DNA of 35,684 bases from an uncultured Clostridia bacterium (lineage in GTDB: Bacteria; Bacillota; Clostridia; Oscillospirales; Acutalibacteraceae), in the NCBI GenBank assembly GCA_946185345.1, contig CAMHJC010000013.1:1-35684 (forward strand), given 5' to 3'. Positions 10,658-18,921 of this stretch are shown piece after piece (the first letter of the stretch is position 1; each line of letters starts with the position of its first letter). The notes beneath the pieces are model-generated. The model saw only the letters and a list, made by a program, of their open reading frames with translations. It did not search any database and had not been told where the DNA came from. Both the position numbers and the translations under genes were made by a program.

Positions 10658-13132
10658 TTGAACGGAAGTCAAAAGCTGTGCGCACATATCGCGGTTGAAA
10701 ATACCGCCTACGACTTTGACATGCTCTTCACCTATTCGGTGCCTGAAGAATGGGCCGCGCAGGCCGCTCCCGGCTGCCGTGTGGTGGTTCCCTTCGGCAA
10801 GGGCAACAAAAAGCGGCAGGGCGTGATTTTTGAAATGACGCCGGATTCCGGCGGCGGCACCTACAAGGCGTTTGAAAGACTGCTGGACGACAAACCGGTT
10901 CTTTCGGATGAAATGCTGCTGATGGCCAGGTGGTTCAGGGACAACTACTACTGCACCTATTACGACGCCGTCAAGGTCATGCTGCCTTCGGGACTCAATA
11001 TCAGGCTGATTCCCCGATACAGCGCTTCCGGAGAGCTTGACAGACTCTCCCCGGAAGAACGTGACGGTCTGACTTTACAGCAGCGCAGTATCCTAGAGCT
11101 GTTCCTCCGTCATCCTGGGCAGGAATTTGAGAAAAAACGCCTGCTTGAGCTGCTGAGTCTCCCCGAAAATTCCGCCGATCCCGATAAGCTTGTGCAAAAG
11201 GGACTTCTCCGCCGCACAGACAGCACCGTTCGGCATATCAAAGACGCCACCGTCAGAATGGTCAGGCTCACGCCGGATTCCGAATGGCCGGGCGGCTTCA
11301 GGATCACTCCCAGACAGAAGGAAATCATCAACCTGCTCAGGGACGTCGGCACCGCCTCGGTGAAGGAACTGTGCTATTTCACGGGAATATCCCAGTCGGT
11401 GATCGACCTGCTCGCCAAAAGGAACATCGTCACCACCTTCGAGGAGGAGGTTTACCGCAATCCTTATTCCGATGCCGGCCCGGGCAGCGCCGCCGAGATC
11501 ATTCTTTCACCGCAGCAGCAGACCGCCTTCGAGAATCTCCACAGGCTTTACAAAGAGGATCAATTCAACGTGTCGCTGCTTTTCGGCGTGACCGGAAGCG
11601 GCAAGACGTCGGTCTTTCTGCGGCTGATAGACGAAGTGCTCGGCGACGGCAGAGGCATTATTGTCATGGTTCCCGAAATCGCCCTGACCTCCCAGACGCT
11701 CGGCAAATTCCACGAACGCTACGGCAGGAAAGTGGCCGTGTTTCACAGCGGCCTTTCGCTCGGCCAGCGCATGGACGAATGGAAGCGTGTGCGCAGCGGC
11801 GAGGCCCAGATAGCGCTCGGCACCCGTTCGGCGATATTCGCTCCCTTTGAGCGGCTGGGTCTGGTGATCATCGATGAGGAGCAGGAGTACACCTACAAAT
11901 CGGAGAATTCTCCCCGGTTTCACGCCCGTGACGCCGCGCGTTTCCGCTGCGGCTACAACAGGGCGCTGCTGGTGCTGGCCTCCGCCACTCCTTCCATAGA
12001 AACCTACTACAACGCCACTGAGGGCGGAAGGTACGACTGTCAGGTGCTGACCGGACGGTACGGCAACGCCATTCTGCCCGACGTGGAAAAAATTGACATA
12101 TCCCGCATGGATCTGAATGACGGCATTATCAGTCCGCGGCTGTATCAGGCGCTCAGGGACAATCTTGAGAGCGGCAGGCAGTCCATACTGCTCAACAACC
12201 GCCGGGGATTCAATACCTTTGTTTCCTGCCGTGCCTGCAGCGAGGTCATTACCTGCCCGAATTGCAGCGTCTCCATGACCTACCACAGCGACAACAAACG
12301 GCTGATGTGCCACTACTGCGGTTATTCCGTGCCGGTGCCGCATACCTGTCCGACCTGCGGCGAGCCGTATCTGCGATTTGCGGGCAGCGGCACACAGAAG
12401 GCCGAGGAGGAGCTGGCAAAGCTGTTCCCGGAGGCACGCATACTCCGCATGGACGCCGACAGCATGACACGCCGCTCTTCCTACGACAAAAAGCTGGGCG
12501 ATTTTGCCGCCGGGCTTTACGATATCATGATCGGCACCCAGATGGTCGCCAAGGGACTTGACTTTGAAAGAGTCACGCTCGTGGGTGTACTGATGGCCGA
12601 TCAGGCCCTGTACAGCGACGACTTCCGCAGCTACGAAAGGGCCTTTTCGCTGCTCACCCAGGTGGTCGGCCGTTCCGGCAGAGGCGGCAGCAGAGGCCGC
12701 GCAATCATTCAGACCGTCACGCCGGAAAATCCCGTCATCGATATGGCGGCGAGTCAGGATTATATCCAATTCTACCAAAATGAGATTATCCTCCGCAAGG
12801 CAATGCTCTATCCGCCCTTTGCGGATATCTGCATGATCGGCTTTGTCAGCACGGACGACGAGGAATCCTCCCGTGCCGCCGATCTCTTCATGGATCGCAT
12901 CAAATACCACACCCTGCATGAATTTTCGGACGTGCCGATCCGCGCCCTCGGCCCGACGCCGGCTTCGGTCAAGAAGGTCAGCGGACGCTACCGCTACAAG
13001 ATTATTCTCAAATGCCGCAACAATTCACGCTTTCGTGAGATGATGCACCTTCTGCTCTGCGAATCCGGCAAAGACCGTCTCAACAAAAACGTCACGGTCT
13101 ACGCCGATCTCAATCCCGACAACGTGCTGTAG
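10658..13132 (+). CDS. priA: Primosomal protein N' (replication restart helicase PriA)
   Basis: Superfamily 2 3'-5' DNA helicase that reloads the replisome at stalled forks. The 824 residues include the N-terminal 3'-end-binding domain (AVENTAYDFDMLFTYSVP), the Walker A loop GVTGSGKTS, the Walker B motif IIDEEQEYTYKSE, and paired zinc cysteines (CRACSEVITCPNC, CHYCG, CPTCG). GSGTQKAEEEL and the helicase motifs GTQMVAKGLDF and QVVGRSGRG follow. Motif II reads DEEQ rather than the DEEH of E. coli. The start is a TTG with an upstream GGAAGGCGGTG; no ATG gives the full N-terminus. Confidence 0.95.
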   Translation: MNGSQKLCAHIAVENTAYDFDMLFTYSVPEEWAAQAAPGCRVVVPFGKGNKKRQGVIFEMTPDSGGGTYKAFERLLDDKPVLSDEMLLMARWFRDNYYCTYYDAVKVMLPSGLNIRLIPRYSASGELDRLSPEERDGLTLQQRSILELFLRHPGQEFEKKRLLELLSLPENSADPDKLVQKGLLRRTDSTVRHIKDATVRMVRLTPDSEWPGGFRITPRQKEIINLLRDVGTASVKELCYFTGISQSVIDLLAKRNIVTTFEEEVYRNPYSDAGPGSAAEIILSPQQQTAFENLHRLYKEDQFNVSLLFGVTGSGKTSVFLRLIDEVLGDGRGIIVMVPEIALTSQTLGKFHERYGRKVAVFHSGLSLGQRMDEWKRVRSGEAQIALGTRSAIFAPFERLGLVIIDEEQEYTYKSENSPRFHARDAARFRCGYNRALLVLASATPSIETYYNATEGGRYDCQVLTGRYGNAILPDVEKIDISRMDLNDGIISPRLYQALRDNLESGRQSILLNNRRGFNTFVSCRACSEVITCPNCSVSMTYHSDNKRLMCHYCGYSVPVPHTCPTCGEPYLRFAGSGTQKAEEELAKLFPEARILRMDADSMTRRSSYDKKLGDFAAGLYDIMIGTQMVAKGLDFERVTLVGVLMADQALYSDDFRSYERAFSLLTQVVGRSGRGGSRGRAIIQTVTPENPVIDMAASQDYIQFYQNEIILRKAMLYPPFADICMIGFVSTDDEESSRAADLFMDRIKYHTLHEFSDVPIRALGPTPASVKKVSGRYRYKIILKCRNNSRFREMMHLLLCESGKDRLNKNVTVYADLNPDNVL

Positions 13133-13266
13133 CGCTCGCCGTTCGGCTCGCTAACTTAAAACTTAATACTTAAGACTGAAAAATGAAAAATAATGGAAGC
13201 CCTGCGGGCATGAAAAAATATATTCCAGCGCCGCAGGCGCTCATTAACTCCACACTCCACACTTAA
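13133..13266. repeat. Heptad-repeat element, copy C (priA-def spacer)
   Basis: Contains AGCGCTCGCCGTTCGGCTCGC, a tract of six ACTTAAA-type heptads (ACTTAAA, ACTTAAT, ACTTAAG, ACTGAAA, AATGAAA, AATAATG), the small hairpin GCCCtgcGGGC, then AGCGCCgcaGGCGCT and CTCCACA heptads. The orientation of the AGCGCC/CTCCACA half is opposite to that in copy A. Confidence 0.75.
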
Positions 13267-13312
13267 GCACAGCTCTGCTGTGCGTATAAAAAACTTGGGA
13301 GGAACGATATTT

Positions 13313-13804
13313 ATGGCTTTAAGACAAATCGTCAAAGAAGGCGACAGCGTTCTGCGCAAGAAATGCCGCCCCGTCACCGAATTCAATCAGAAGCTCTGGG
13401 ATCTGCTCGACGACATGAAGGAAACTCTCGCCGAAGCAAAAGGTCTGGGACTTGCCGCACCTCAGGTAGGCATTCTCAGGCGCATCGTCATCATCGACAT
13501 GGGCGAAGGCCCGATCGAGATGATCAACCCCGAAATCATCGAAAAGAGAGGCGAGCAGGAATGTATGGAGGGCTGCCTTTCGATACCCGGTCAATGGGGA
13601 ATCCTCAACCGTCCCGAATTTGTGAAATTGCGTTACCGTGACCGCAACGGCGACCTCTACGAGATCGAAGGCGAAGGCCTTTTCGCTTCCTGCGCCAGCC
13701 ATGAAACCGATCACCTTGACGGCACCCTCTACATCGACAAGGTCATCCGCATGGTCGACCCCGAAGAACTCGAGGAAGAAAGGGAAAACCACCCAAGAGA
13801 CTAA
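13313..13804 (+). CDS. def: Peptide deformylase
   Basis: Metalloenzyme removing the formyl group from nascent N-terminal methionine. The 163 residues have all three family motifs: GLGLAAPQVG (residues 44-53), EGCLSIPG with metal ligand Cys88, and ASHETDHLDG with ligands His130 and His134 and catalytic Glu131. The start at 13313 follows GGGAGGAACG; the track ORF adds 11 codons. It is paired with fmt as in most bacteria, though separated by repeat D. Confidence 0.96.
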   Translation: MALRQIVKEGDSVLRKKCRPVTEFNQKLWDLLDDMKETLAEAKGLGLAAPQVGILRRIVIIDMGEGPIEMINPEIIEKRGEQECMEGCLSIPGQWGILNRPEFVKLRYRDRNGDLYEIEGEGLFASCASHETDHLDGTLYIDKVIRMVDPEELEEERENHPRD

Positions 13805-13902
13805 AGCGCTCGCCGTTCGGCTCGCTAAGAGAATAGAGAATAAATAATAGAGAATAAATAATAATTGTGGAAACCTACTACCTTCTACCTACTACCTAAC
13901 AG
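13805..13902. repeat. Heptad-repeat element, copy D (def-fmt spacer)
   Basis: Starts just after the def stop with AGCGCTCGCCGTTCGGCTCGCTAA, shared with copy C. Five GAGAATA/AATAATA heptads and a CTACTAC/CTTCTAC/CTACTAC tract of seven-base period follow. This is the one copy with the CTACTAC class. No opposing palindromic half is present, so the element looks partial. Confidence 0.7.
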
Positions 13903-13918
13903 AAAGAGGTGATTGACA

Positions 13919-14845
13919 ATGAGAATCATATTCATGGGGACGCCGGAATTTGCTGCGCCCGCCATTGATTCGCTGCTTGCGGCAGGACATGAGATTGCGG
14001 CGGTCTTTTCTCAGCCGGATAAGCCGAAGGGCAGAGGTTACACCCTGACGCCGCCTCCGGTCAAGGTCAAGGCGCTCGAACACGGCATTCCGGTCTATCA
14101 GCCGACTTCCATGAAGGACGGTGAGGCCTTAAAACTATTCAGAGAGATTCAGCCGGACGTCGGCGTGGTCATCGCCTACGGCAAAATTCTGCCGCAGGAT
14201 ATCCTCGACGCTCCCAAATTCGGCTGCATCAACGTGCATGCCTCGCTTTTGCCGAAGTACAGAGGAGCGGCGCCCATTCAGTGGAGCGTCATTGACGGCG
14301 AAAGCCGGACAGGCGTCACCACCATGCAGATGGACGCAGGCCTCGACACGGGCGACATGCTGATGAAGTGCGAAACCGACATATCTCCCGATGAAACCGC
14401 CGGAGAGCTTCACGACCGGCTTTCCGCCATGGGAGCGGAGCTGATCGTCAGAACGCTCAATGCGCTTGAGAAGGGACAGCTCCGGCCCGAAAAGCAGGAT
14501 AATTCCCTCAGCTGCTACGCCAGAATGCTCACCAAGGAGCTTTGTGCGGTTGACTGGAGCAAAAGCGCCCGGGATATTCACAATCAGATACGGGGACTTT
14601 CTCCCTGGCCTGTCGCCACGGCGGTGCTGGAAGGCAAAAAAATCAAGCTCCACCGCAGCGCTGTTTCCGAAACCGACGCTCCCGAAGCGCAGTGCGGCGA
14701 GATTATCGCGCTCGATCCGCTCACCGTCCAATGCGGCAGCGGCGCCATCGAACTGCTCGAAATTCAGGCCGAAGGCAAGAAGCGCATGACCGCCCGGGAT
14801 TATCTCAGGGGTCACAGGATAGATTCAGGCACAATTCTGCAATAA
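13919..14845 (+). CDS. fmt: Methionyl-tRNA formyltransferase
   Basis: Formylates the initiator Met-tRNA using 10-formyltetrahydrofolate. The 308 residues begin MRIIFMGTPEFAAPAID, contain the active-site segment INVHASLLPKYRGAAPIQW and TGVTTMQMDAGLDTGDML, and have a C-terminal tRNA-binding domain (RDIHNQIRGLSPWPVA). The ATG at 13919 has AGAGGTG seven bases before; a TTG two codons earlier is too close to the ribosome site. Works with the neighbouring deformylase. Confidence 0.96.
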   Translation: MRIIFMGTPEFAAPAIDSLLAAGHEIAAVFSQPDKPKGRGYTLTPPPVKVKALEHGIPVYQPTSMKDGEALKLFREIQPDVGVVIAYGKILPQDILDAPKFGCINVHASLLPKYRGAAPIQWSVIDGESRTGVTTMQMDAGLDTGDMLMKCETDISPDETAGELHDRLSAMGAELIVRTLNALEKGQLRPEKQDNSLSCYARMLTKELCAVDWSKSARDIHNQIRGLSPWPVATAVLEGKKIKLHRSAVSETDAPEAQCGEIIALDPLTVQCGSGAIELLEIQAEGKKRMTARDYLRGHRIDSGTILQ

Positions 14846-14894
14846 TCCGCAGAATTCAATATTATTTTACAACCGAAAGGCAGGTAAACTCACT

Positions 14895-15683
14895 ATGTAT
14901 GAAGCATTCACACTGGCAGCCGCCCAAATGGCCAATAACGGCGCCTACAGCGACACAAGCAACGCGATCGGCGGATATGGACTCGGAGGATTTTATATCG
15001 ACTACTATTATATTCTGCTGGTCATTCCGGCGATGATCATCGCCCTTATCGCTCAGGCAAGGGTGAAATCCGCCTACAGGAAGTATGCTAAAATCCAGAA
15101 TTCCAGAGGTCTGAGCGGCGCCCAGGCAGCCAGAATGATTCTCGACAGCCACGGTCTGACCTATGTGCCGATCAACATGGTGCAGGGTACGCTCAGCGAC
15201 CACTTCAATCCCAAGGACAACACCGTTAATCTTTCCCCCGAAGTCTTCAGCGGCACCTCCATTGCCTCCATCGGCATTGCGGCGCACGAAGTCGGACACG
15301 CCATTCAGCACGCCGAGCACTACTTCCCCAACAAGGTGCGTTCGGCCATCATTCCGATCACCAATTTCGGCTCGCAGATTTCCATGATCCTCATCATTCT
15401 CGGACTGGTGCTCAGCCAGACGCTGTGGCTCGCCTATATCGGCGTTGCGCTTTACTCCACCGTCGCCATCTTCCAGCTGGTCACGCTGCCTGTGGAATTC
15501 AACGCCAGCAAGCGTGCGATGAATCAGATCAAGGCGCTCGGCATCGCCAACGACACCGACGCCAAGGGCGTCCGCAAAGTGCTGACCGCGGCGGCCATGA
15601 CCTATGTGGCGGCGCTGATCACTTCTCTGGCCAGCTTCCTGCGTATCTTCCTGATCGTCAGCGGCCGTGGCAGAAGAAGATAA
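14895..15683 (+). CDS. yugP: Membrane zinc metallopeptidase, YugP family
   Basis: A 262-residue membrane protein of the Zn_peptidase_2 (YugP) family. A membrane helix lies at about 38-54 (YYILLVIPAMIIALIA), then a soluble part with the zinc-binding HEVGH at 131-135 inside SIGIAAHEVGHAIQHAE. Further membrane segments follow at about 155-190 and 230-255. GTLSDHFNPKDNTVNLS before the HEVGH helix is also typical. Its substrates are not known. It commonly lies beside fmt and rsmB in Clostridia. The start has AAAGGCAGGT upstream. Confidence 0.88.
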   Translation: MYEAFTLAAAQMANNGAYSDTSNAIGGYGLGGFYIDYYYILLVIPAMIIALIAQARVKSAYRKYAKIQNSRGLSGAQAARMILDSHGLTYVPINMVQGTLSDHFNPKDNTVNLSPEVFSGTSIASIGIAAHEVGHAIQHAEHYFPNKVRSAIIPITNFGSQISMILIILGLVLSQTLWLAYIGVALYSTVAIFQLVTLPVEFNASKRAMNQIKALGIANDTDAKGVRKVLTAAAMTYVAALITSLASFLRIFLIVSGRGRRR

Positions 15684-15689
15684 TTGTTT

Positions 15690-17051
15690 ATGACACAGAA
15701 TACTTCCCTTAAACCCTCCTCTCCAAACCCCCGCATGATCGCCTTCCGGGTGCTCATGCGGGTGGAGAACGGAGGCGGCTATTCCAATATATCCCTGTCT
15801 GAGGCTCTGGAAGGCTCCGGCCTGGAGCCTCGTGACAAGGCTTTCGCCACACGCCTGGTCTACGGCGTGCTGGAAAAATCCGAAACCATCGGCCATGTCA
15901 TAAGCAGCTATGTCAAAAAAGGCGTGTCTGTAGAGCCGGAAGTGCTCTGCCTGCTCCAAATGGCTGTTTATCAGATGGTCTTTATGAATACGCCCGATTC
16001 CGCGGCGGTCAATGAAAGCGTCAATCTCGCCAAAAAGCTCAAGCTCTTCCGTGCGACGGGCTTTATCAACGGATTGCTGCGCCGCTTCATCAGAGACGGC
16101 AAACAGGTCAGGCTTCCCGATGAGAACAAAGAGCCGCTGCAATATCTCAGCGTCAGATATTCCTGCCCGATGTGGCTGGTCCGGCTCTGGACAAAGAGCT
16201 ACGGCATGGAAATCTGCCGCAAGATTCTCGCATCCCTCGAGGGACGTCCTCCGCTGTTCGTGAGGGTCAATACTTCCCGGACCACATCGCAGGAGCTGTG
16301 TCAGGCGCTTGAGGCAGAAGGCGTAAAGGCGGAACCGCATCCCCTGCTTCCCGATTGTCTGTCGGTAGAGGAAACCGGGGACGTCACTTCACTTGCCGAA
16401 TACAGCGGCGGTCTTTTTCACGTGCAGGACGGTTCCTCCCAGCTCTGCTGCGCCATTGCCTCTCCCAAAGGCGGCGGCACGGTTTACGACGTCTGCGCCG
16501 CTCCGGGCGGCAAAAGCTTCACCATGGCGGAGCTGATGGGCAATCAGGGAACCGTCATTTCCTGCGACCTTCACCCTCACCGTGTGGAGCTGATTGCCGA
16601 AGGCGCCAAACGGCTGGGACTGACTTGCATTAAGTCAGTTGTGCGTGACGCGCTTGATGACAGTAACGCAGCCGAATGTGCCGACCTGGTGCTGTGCGAT
16701 GTGCCTTGCTCCGGTCTGGGAATTATCCGCCGCAAGCCGGACATCAAGCGCAAGGCGCAGGACGAAATCGCTTCGCTGCCCGCATTGCAGGCACGCATAC
16801 TGGAAAATTCCGCAAAGCTGGTCAGAAAGGGCGGACGGCTGGTTTACTCCACCTGCACGCTGAATCCCGCCGAGAACCTTGCGGTCATTGAGAATTTTCT
16901 CGCAAAACACAGCGAATTCGTGCCATGCCCCATTGATTTGCCTGAAGGAATCAGCCGCACTGTCAACGAGCCGGATTACGCAGTCACGATATTTCCTCAT
17001 ATTTTCAATACCGACGGTTTTTTCATTTCGACCGTCATCAGAAAGGACTGA
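15690..17051 (+). CDS. rsmB: 16S rRNA (cytosine(967)-C(5))-methyltransferase RsmB
   Basis: SAM-dependent methyltransferase for C967 of 16S rRNA. The 453 residues have an N-terminal NusB-like RNA-binding domain (about 1-140: AFRVLMRVENGGGYSN.. NESVNLAKK). The methyltransferase domain contains the SAM motif CAAPGGKS, DVPCSGLGIIRRKPD with one active Cys, and YSTCTLNPAEN with the second catalytic Cys. The ATG at 15690 follows yugP by six bases; a TTG two codons earlier is an alternative. Confidence 0.94.
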   Translation: MTQNTSLKPSSPNPRMIAFRVLMRVENGGGYSNISLSEALEGSGLEPRDKAFATRLVYGVLEKSETIGHVISSYVKKGVSVEPEVLCLLQMAVYQMVFMNTPDSAAVNESVNLAKKLKLFRATGFINGLLRRFIRDGKQVRLPDENKEPLQYLSVRYSCPMWLVRLWTKSYGMEICRKILASLEGRPPLFVRVNTSRTTSQELCQALEAEGVKAEPHPLLPDCLSVEETGDVTSLAEYSGGLFHVQDGSSQLCCAIASPKGGGTVYDVCAAPGGKSFTMAELMGNQGTVISCDLHPHRVELIAEGAKRLGLTCIKSVVRDALDDSNAAECADLVLCDVPCSGLGIIRRKPDIKRKAQDEIASLPALQARILENSAKLVRKGGRLVYSTCTLNPAENLAVIENFLAKHSEFVPCPIDLPEGISRTVNEPDYAVTIFPHIFNTDGFFISTVIRKD

Positions 17052-17057
17052 ACCCTT

Positions 17058-18122
17058 TTGCAGCAGGAAAAAGCCGACATCAAAAGCATGACTAAAGCCG
17101 AGCTGACCGAGAGCTTTGCCTCGCTTGGACTCCCGAAATTCCGTGCCAATCAGGTGTACGACTGGCTCCACGCCAAAGGCGCCGAATCTTTTGACGAAAT
17201 GACCAATATTTCCAAGGATATGCGCTCCATTTTATTACAAAATTATTACATATTTAATGTAACTGTTGAAAATAAACTGATTTCAGCGTATGATGGAACC
17301 ATAAAATACCTTTTCCGTCTGGATGACGGAGAATACATCGAGAGCGTGGTGATGAGCTATCACCACGGCTACACCATCTGCATTTCCACACAGGCAGGCT
17401 GCCGAATGGGCTGCCGCTTCTGTGCCACGGGCATGGGCGGACTCGCCCGCAATCTGAGACCCGCCGAAATGCTTTCACAGATCACGGTCGCTCAGCGTGA
17501 CAACCATATCCGCATTTCCAATATCGTGCTTATGGGCATGGGCGAACCGCTGGATAATTTTGACAATGTAATGAGATTTCTCGAGCTGGTTTCGGACACC
17601 GAAGGAGTCGGAATAGGCATGCGCCACATCTCTCTCTCGACATGCGGACTGGTGAACAGAATCGAGCAGCTTATCGAAATGAAGCCGCAGTTTACGCTGT
17701 CGGTTTCGCTTCACGCACCGAACGACACGCTGCGAAGCGAGATGATGCCCATCAACAACAAATGGAATGTGGAGCAGCTTATCTCCGCCTGCCGCCGATA
17801 CGCCCAGGCCACCCACCGCAGAATCTCATTTGAATATTCCCTCATCAAGGACAAAAACGACACCGAGCAGTGCGCGCTCGAGCTGGCCGGAAAATTAAAG
17901 GGCATGCTGTGTCATGTCAACCTTATTCCGGTCAACACCGTCAAGGGCAATTCCTACGAGCGTTCATCGCCGAAACAGATACAGAAATTCATCAGCATAC
18001 TCGAATCAAGGGGCATCACAGCAACCGTCCGCCGCACTCTGGGAGCGGACATCAACGCGTCGTGCGGACAGCTTCGGCGCAAAAAGAAGGAGGAATCCGA
18101 TGGAAATATTCAGCAGGACTGA
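17058..18122 (+). CDS. rlmN: 23S rRNA (adenine(2503)-C(2))-methyltransferase RlmN
   Basis: Radical SAM enzyme methylating A2503 of 23S rRNA (and some tRNAs). The 354 residues contain the FeS-binding CRMGCRFC (Cx3CxxC), an N-terminal domain typical of RlmN (SLGLPKFRANQVYDWLHAKG), GMGEPLDNFDNV, ISLSTCGLV and LIPVNTVKGN. A Cys near the C-terminus (ADINASCGQL) is the mechanistic methyl-carrying residue. The start is TTG at 17058, with AAAGGA upstream; ATG at 17088 would remove part of the N-terminal domain. It overlaps the stp start. Confidence 0.95.
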   Translation: MQQEKADIKSMTKAELTESFASLGLPKFRANQVYDWLHAKGAESFDEMTNISKDMRSILLQNYYIFNVTVENKLISAYDGTIKYLFRLDDGEYIESVVMSYHHGYTICISTQAGCRMGCRFCATGMGGLARNLRPAEMLSQITVAQRDNHIRISNIVLMGMGEPLDNFDNVMRFLELVSDTEGVGIGMRHISLSTCGLVNRIEQLIEMKPQFTLSVSLHAPNDTLRSEMMPINNKWNVEQLISACRRYAQATHRRISFEYSLIKDKNDTEQCALELAGKLKGMLCHVNLIPVNTVKGNSYERSSPKQIQKFISILESRGITATVRRTLGADINASCGQLRRKKKEESDGNIQQD

Positions 18123-18828
18123 CAGGGGAATGGTTCGTCACTCCAATCAGGATGCGGAAATGCACGGCTTTTTTGACGACGGCAGCGCATGGGCCGTGGT
18201 CTGTGACGGCATGGGCGGCGCCAACGGAGGCAACGTGGCAAGCTCCACCGCCGTGGAGGAGATTTCCGAGCGGCTGACAGCCAATTACACCTGCGACATG
18301 AAGGCCAGCGCTATCCGGGATATGATAGCTAGAGCCGTCAACGCCGCCAATATCAAGGTATATATCGAAGCACAGGAGGACATCAGCCTCAGAGGTATGG
18401 GAACCACCGTGGTGGTGGTCATCGTCAGGGGCGAAACGGCTTATATCGCTCACGCGGGAGACAGCCGGGTTTATCTGTACGCCAAAGGCGATCTGCGTCA
18501 GATGACGGTGGATCATTCGGTGGTGCAGGTCATGGTGGACAGCGGCGAGCTTACCCAGTATGAAGCCCGTTTCCATCCGAGAAGAAATCTGATCACCCGG
18601 GCGCTGGGCGTCAAGCCGAAACTCGACATCGACCACTGCGAATGTCCCGTGGAAAGCGGCGACATTCTGCTGCTGTGCAGCGACGGATTATCCAATTATG
18701 TAGACGACCTTGAAATGTACAAAATTCTTTACAAGTACGGGGACGGCGAGGCTGTTGACAGGTTGGTGGACACGGCAAACAAACACGGCGGCGGTGATAA
18801 CGTGACCGCTGTCACCATTTACTGCTGA
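18100..18828 (+). CDS. stp: PP2C-type Ser/Thr protein phosphatase
   Basis: Metal-dependent phosphatase (Stp/PrpC) that reverses PrkC phosphorylation. The 242 residues show the PP2C motifs in order: RTDRGMVRHSNQD (1), VVCDGMGG at 34-40 with a metal-binding Asp (2), GTTVVVV, YIAHAGDSRVYL (metal and fold), LCSDGLSNYV and GGGDNVTAV with the final Asp. The start at 18100 has GAAGGAGG and lies inside rlmN; the longer track ORF is rejected. Next to its kinase prkC, as throughout Firmicutes. Confidence 0.95.
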   Translation: MEIFSRTDRGMVRHSNQDAEMHGFFDDGSAWAVVCDGMGGANGGNVASSTAVEEISERLTANYTCDMKASAIRDMIARAVNAANIKVYIEAQEDISLRGMGTTVVVVIVRGETAYIAHAGDSRVYLYAKGDLRQMTVDHSVVQVMVDSGELTQYEARFHPRRNLITRALGVKPKLDIDHCECPVESGDILLLCSDGLSNYVDDLEMYKILYKYGDGEAVDRLVDTANKHGGGDNVTAVTIYC

Positions 18829-18876
18829 CCGGCAGTATGACTGCGCAATTCAATCAGTAAACGCATTTCCGCCCTT

Positions 18877-18894
18877 GCCGCGGACAGCCGCGGC
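18877..18894 (+). other. GC hairpin between stp and prkC
   Basis: GCCGCGG acag CCGCGGC, a 7-bp perfect stem with a four-base loop, ten bases ahead of the prkC ribosome site (AAAGGAG). No U-run follows, so it is more likely an mRNA processing or translation-tuning structure than a terminator. Confidence 0.45.
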
Positions 18895-18921
18895 GGACAA
18901 TCAAAGGAGTGTTTAATTCAT

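Noticed and set aside
11507-12919. 470-codon minus-strand ORF opposite priA
   Set aside because: Antisense shadow of priA.
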